A stretch of DNA of 21,568 nucleotides from Isohypsibius dastychi (Eukaryota > Tardigrada > Eutardigrada > Parachela > Isohypsibiidae). Made by a program: the position numbers and the translations under genes. The stretch spans positions 1 to 21,568 of the forward strand of contig JAQIWT010000388.1 in the NCBI GenBank assembly GCA_034696485.1, written 5' to 3'. The notes beneath the pieces were generated by a model that was given only the letters and a program-made list of their open reading frames with translations, was not told the origin of the DNA and searched no databases. Below are positions 19,101 through 21,568 of the stretch, piece after piece (within the stretch, counting starts at the first letter, position 1; each line of letters starts with the position of its first letter).

Positions 19101-19355
19101 GGCTCCACCAAAATCAACACCTTTCCGAGTAGCCTCTTCAAACACCGATTCAGCCAAAGTATGATTATTCTTCACAAGCGGCACTGCCTTACTGCAACTG
19201 AAATGACTGCACGTCAGATTCTCAAGGTAAAAAATAAATAACTAAATCATTTACTTGAAGTGAGCCTGGCGACAGATCAGCCGTAAGATTTCTTTCATGA
19301 ACGGATCCCCCAAACTTGACAATCCAATCTTCAAAGAAACGTTAGGGAAACCCAT
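16104..19355 (-). CDS. Ionotropic glutamate receptor-like (IR-type) channel, 5' incomplete, two one-base frame gaps
   Basis: Minus-strand exons are 19355-19255, 19197-18804, 18753-18536, 16572-16485 and 16356-16104. In order they encode: a ligand-binding S1 lobe (...GGAPDGGFMITSRRITLAH...); TM1 (TWLGIVFIFALIVVFI); a pore loop (AGFKLLAAAVGQ); TM3 (WFLWSMVLTGILYGLIPSALI); a short S2 lobe (SGFFLIACQNDN..., FITFWQHGISQH); and TM4 (ITLALWVIGSGATLASLIF). About 351 residues are covered. Introns are 57, 50, 1963 and 128 bp. Two places need one extra base to stay in frame: the A-run 18965-18969 (or else a 44-bp intron 19016-18973) and the T-run 16487-16491. With both corrected, the exon total is divisible by three. 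There is no signal peptide at ATG 19355, so upstream exons are probably missing. It is either a decaying gene or one hit by sequence errors. The ligand is unknown. Confidence 0.66.
17021..17249. mobile_element. Small foldback/TIR element in the receptor intron
   Basis: A 21-bp terminal inverted repeat, TCAAAAGGTACTGCGGTTCG plus A, occurs at 17023-17043 and inverted at 17228-17248. A second imperfect inverted block (GGGCAGTCG..TGACGTCA) lies inside each arm. GTGCA flanks both sides (17016-17020, 17250-17254) and may be part of a degenerate 8-bp duplication. It has no coding capacity. Each arm contains the CRE palindrome TGACGTCA. Confidence 0.65.
17363..17385. promoter_or_regulatory. Inverted pair of E-boxes
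   Basis: GTCACGTGC and its exact reverse complement GCACGTGAC are separated by AAGGC. Each half holds CACGTG in a GTCACGTG context, the type bound by bHLH-zip factors (MITF/TFE, USF). It lies inside the large intron of the receptor gene. Function is inferred from the motif only. Confidence 0.45.
17604..17639. repeat. 36-base segment shared with 1923-1958
   Basis: Both segments begin AAGCCTCCGG and end GGGTTG with identical spacing; 27 of 36 bases agree. They lie 15.7 kb apart, in the same orientation, in non-coding sequence. Flanks do not match. It may be the core of a dispersed repeat. Confidence 0.35.
18118..18321. mobile_element. AT-rich foldback element in the receptor intron
   Basis: The left arm (18118-18208) and the right arm (reverse complement of 18245-18321) share TATAATTCAGAA, TATATTTCACGCC, GATTTGC and AGGATAAT...TTATTTAAATAA in order, with a gap of about 10 bases. 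The centre reads TTCGTCTTTGTTACGGCCCA. It would form a long hairpin and has no coding content. No clear target duplication was found. Confidence 0.65.
18428..18505. repeat. Partial third copy of the foldback centre
   Basis: TAATTATTTCAAATAATTCG followed by TTTGTAACGGCCCA resembles the centre of the foldback element just upstream in the same orientation. It ends about 30 bases from the end of the TM3 exon (18536), so repeat insertion has come very close to a coding exon. Between the two copies lies a short CT-rich tandem tract (18361-18405). Confidence 0.5.
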
Positions 19356-19461
19356 GACTACTGTATAATCAGCTCGCACTCAATGCATATCGTATGAATC
19401 GGGGCAGCAGTATCCACATGCTCAAATCTGGAATAAAAGTGATTTGGATAAAAGCACGTAC

Positions 19462-19546
19462 CTCCACTCTTATTAGATCGAAGCCGGATTCAGTTGAATC
19501 TCGTGGGAAACACTCTGTCGTCCAACATGGGAAGTTATGCCTGATC
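19462..19546 (-). other. Possible receptor upstream exon, cut by a hAT element
   Basis: The minus strand has an open frame ending ...ESGFDLIRVE followed by a strong donor GAG|GTACGTG (19461). The frame starts at the target duplication of the hAT element. If the element and one duplication are removed, it runs on to an ATG at 20416. The sequence faintly resembles the start of a receptor ligand-binding lobe. I could not connect it in phase to the exon at 19355, so its membership in the receptor gene is unproven. Confidence 0.2.
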
Positions 19547-19576
19547 CAGTGTAGTAAAAATAGTTACTTTGAGGTT

Positions 19577-19735
19577 TGAATAGAATAAGAATGAATATTT
19601 GCATCGGTCGACTGAGTTAAAATAAATATGAATGAATATTTATCAGTCCGGTAGGAGTTAAAATGAATATAGTATATATTGAAACTCCCGCCGGAGAGTT
19701 TAAATAAATATATTGCTAACTAATTAAAATAACCA
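19577..19735. repeat. Degenerate tandem repeat, about 40-bp unit, inside the hAT element
   Basis: Three to four units each combine a GC-bearing core (CATCGGTCGACTGAG, CAGTCCGGTAGGAG, CTCCCGCCGGAGAG) with a tail like TTAAAATGAATATA. Spacing is 40-41 bases. Related tails recur near the other end of the element (20240-20400), so they are probably subterminal repeats. Confidence 0.5.
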
Positions 19736-20340
19736 AGAATTCCCGTATGACAATATCCGTCTCCCAGACAAACCGGACCATCCAAAAAACATCAAGAGAT
19801 TAGAACCGGAAACGTTCGTTTTTGATGCACTAATATTCCCGTTTAAAGTTGATGGGCAATCAACAACAACAATGGGATCATCAAGGGTTACCGTTTCTCT
19901 CTTTTCCGTTTGGTTTTCCCTATTACGCTTCGTTGGTGCAGAGCTCCTCACGAGGAATATCTTTGTAAGCTTCGGCATGGAAGTAAACGGGAGAAACAAC
20001 TTACGGGAGCTTTCGTCAGAAACAACTTCAGAAATGCGGAATTCAGGAACGACAGTAGTCAGCTATGTAGCGAAGCGAAGCTTTCAAGGCGGTTGACCTC
20101 GAACGTAGACACGGATTCTCTAAACTCGCGCTTCGCAAGGCGCAGAACAGCTCGTTTCCCATAGACTCCCCTGTAGATTCATTTCTAGTTTCGATATATT
20201 TAAACTATTAAAATATATCAATACTACCGTCTCTCTCGAGTGAATATAAATAAAATATCCGATAATTTATTTCGGTTTGAATAAATATGAATAAAAATAG
20301 TCTAGCCTGGAATAGTTTAGATTAAATAAAATAGAATATA

Positions 20341-20373
20341 TTTTAACCTAAAAACCCGGTTTTTAGGTTAAAA
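20341..20373. repeat. 33-bp near-perfect hairpin
   Basis: TTTTAACCTAAAAACC is followed, after a single C, by its exact reverse complement. It sits in the subterminal region of the hAT element. Confidence 0.75.
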
Positions 20374-20765
20374 TGAATAACATTAGTATATATTTTTACT
20401 ACACTGGCCTGATCATCCATATTTTCTGTGAACCCTACACTGCTTGCGGGAAATACAGTACATGGTCACAAAATGGCTCGAGCAGGTCGAAGTGTCTGTT
20501 TCTTGCAGTTTCAGCCAAAATCGGACCTACTTGTGGAGGTCCCTTAACACATAAAGACTTACTTTAGCCAGCAACAAATTTGGTTCTCACATGTGATAAA
20601 ATCTAGTAAATGAGGGGTATCCTCTTATGGGACGCGAAATCATGGAGCAGATATACGATTGTGTAATGTGAGTGGAATATGGTGAGATTCTCGCAGAACT
20701 AATATTTCTTGGGCCTCTTCTGAGTGCCACTAGCCGCACGGGTGGGAACTAGTCCCACCAGCTTT

Positions 20766-20960
20766 ATGTACACCCGAGATGAGATTTTGAGGATGCTACA
20801 TGTGGATATCGCAACTGAGGTATTCCGTGCCATCGGTGGGCAACAGAGCTGGTACAGTACATCAAATACCATCGGGCGTCCCCCGGCCAGATGCTCGTGG
20901 GACATATTGCGGAAGGTTGTCGAATTGTCTTCCAGAAAAAAAGCATTCCGTTTTATGTGA
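20766..20960 (+). CDS. Weak candidate ORF or exon, 64 aa, unrecognised
   Basis: The frame opens at ATG 20766 and stays open upstream to about 20724. Local GC content is higher than the surroundings and codons look protein-like (YTRDEILRMLHVDIATEVFR). A possible donor (ATCG|GTGGGC, about 20835) would end an exon earlier. There is no signal peptide, membrane segment or known motif. The opposite strand is also open over much of it (20905-20699), so even the strand is uncertain. Confidence 0.2.
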   Translation: MYTRDEILRMLHVDIATEVFRAIGGQQSWYSTSNTIGRPPARCSWDILRKVVELSSRKKAFRFM

Positions 20961-21568
20961 TTTACATGATAGGGGTTGCCTAGGTTTCCAGGTCACCTCT
21001 ACTTTTAGAGAAGCCGCAAAGAGCGATTTCACTTGATCTTAGAAAATGCGTCTAAATTCGGAAGTGCAGAGAATCAACGATACAAAAGCTTTAGCTTCGA
21101 ACATTTTTTTCTACTTCTTCATAATATTTTTTTCAACTTTCTGTAAACCACAATGACTGAGGAGTTGAGCGTCCAGGCTCGAACCTGAACCTCCGGTTAT
21201 ATCCAAGCCATGACCCGGTAAGGAAGAAAACAATACTTTGCTACTTGGACACAACCTTCCGCAAAAGTTTTTTGTTCTGTAGCACAGTCAATTTTTGTGC
21301 TGAGCAAAAGAAATTCAAAGACTGAGCTGCAAGCACATGTTTGCCAACTTAAGCTGTGCTGCACAAATTACTGACTGGCTTTTGTTTACCATCTAGTAAG
21401 TTCGATATACTCGAAAACTGCAAATTAATTTCATGATAAAACTTGTGGAAATAGAGAACCCGCGAGAATTCACAGCTAAGCTTTTCAGAAGTAAGAAAAT
21501 ATTCTTTTCAGAGTTTAATTCAATATTTTACGAATGACGCTAATTCTGCGCGAAGCAGAACAGGCGAT
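20961..21568. other. Window end; no gene identified
   Basis: Only short open frames occur and none carries a recognisable motif. The stretch from about 21060 is AT-rich, with poly-T patches. I see no repeats, RNA gene or element ends. Confidence 0.45.

Larger units (their letters stand above)
19547..20406. mobile_element. hAT-type non-autonomous element, 860 bp
   Basis: The ends are inverted: CAGTGTAGTAAAAATA at 19547-19562 and its reverse complement at 20391-20406. A perfect 8-bp direct duplication, GCCTGATC, flanks it (19539-19546 and 20407-20414). An 8-bp duplication and a CAGTG start are the hAT superfamily hallmarks. The interior has AT-rich repeats near both ends and a GC-richer middle (about 19860-20160). 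Open frames in the middle, including one of about 90 codons on the minus strand, are basic but show no recognisable transposase motif. Mobility would need a transposase in trans. Confidence 0.85.

Overview
The window is nuclear DNA from a small-genome animal. The genes are split by short GT-AG introns (mostly about 50-390 bp) and encode metazoan families: a rhodopsin-like GPCR, a secreted Ig-domain protein, an astacin protease, a pancreatic-type lipase and an ionotropic-receptor-like channel. Several non-autonomous DNA transposons lie among them. An ecdysozoan fits best. The GPCR style and compact introns suggest a tardigrade, but I cannot prove that from sequence alone. There are no bacterial signals such as operons, Shine-Dalgarno sites or CRISPR.

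Layout. 1-2.4 kb is mostly non-coding, with one weak two-exon candidate on the minus strand (1163-654). 2512-3539 (+) is a two-exon GPCR with a TATA box upstream. 3.5-5.4 kb is mostly non-coding. 7406-5392 (-) is a four-exon secreted Ig-domain gene. Its first intron consists almost entirely of a 1,020-bp terminal-inverted-repeat element (6112-7131). 7899-8412 is a pogo/Tigger-type MITE that keeps a PCNA-box peptide from the end of a transposase. 9018-11185 (+) is a four-exon astacin metalloprotease fused to a tectonin-type propeller, with one GC-AG intron. 12325-12008 (-) is an unrecognised ORF. 12388-15042 (+) is a complete twelve-exon lipase with a PLAT domain. 19355-16104 (-) is an ionotropic glutamate receptor-like gene with a roughly 2-kb intron that holds two foldback elements. 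19547-20406 is a hAT-type element with a perfect 8-bp target duplication. The last 1.1 kb holds little that I can identify.

The main finding is the Ig-gene intron. The element sits inside what was a continuous exon, between two copies of a 5-bp target duplication. Removing the element and one copy restores an uninterrupted reading frame. Splicing uses a host donor (AG|GTACTT) and an acceptor inside the element's terminal repeat, and this also keeps the frame. That is the signature of an intron created by a transposon (introner-like).

Two genes (Ig and ionotropic receptor) need three single missing bases, each next to an A/T run, to stay in frame. The GPCR, astacin and lipase models (about 1,400 codons) need none. 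The lesions could be real decay or local homopolymer errors. The genes are unrelated in function and do not form a pathway; the transposons are the common thread.
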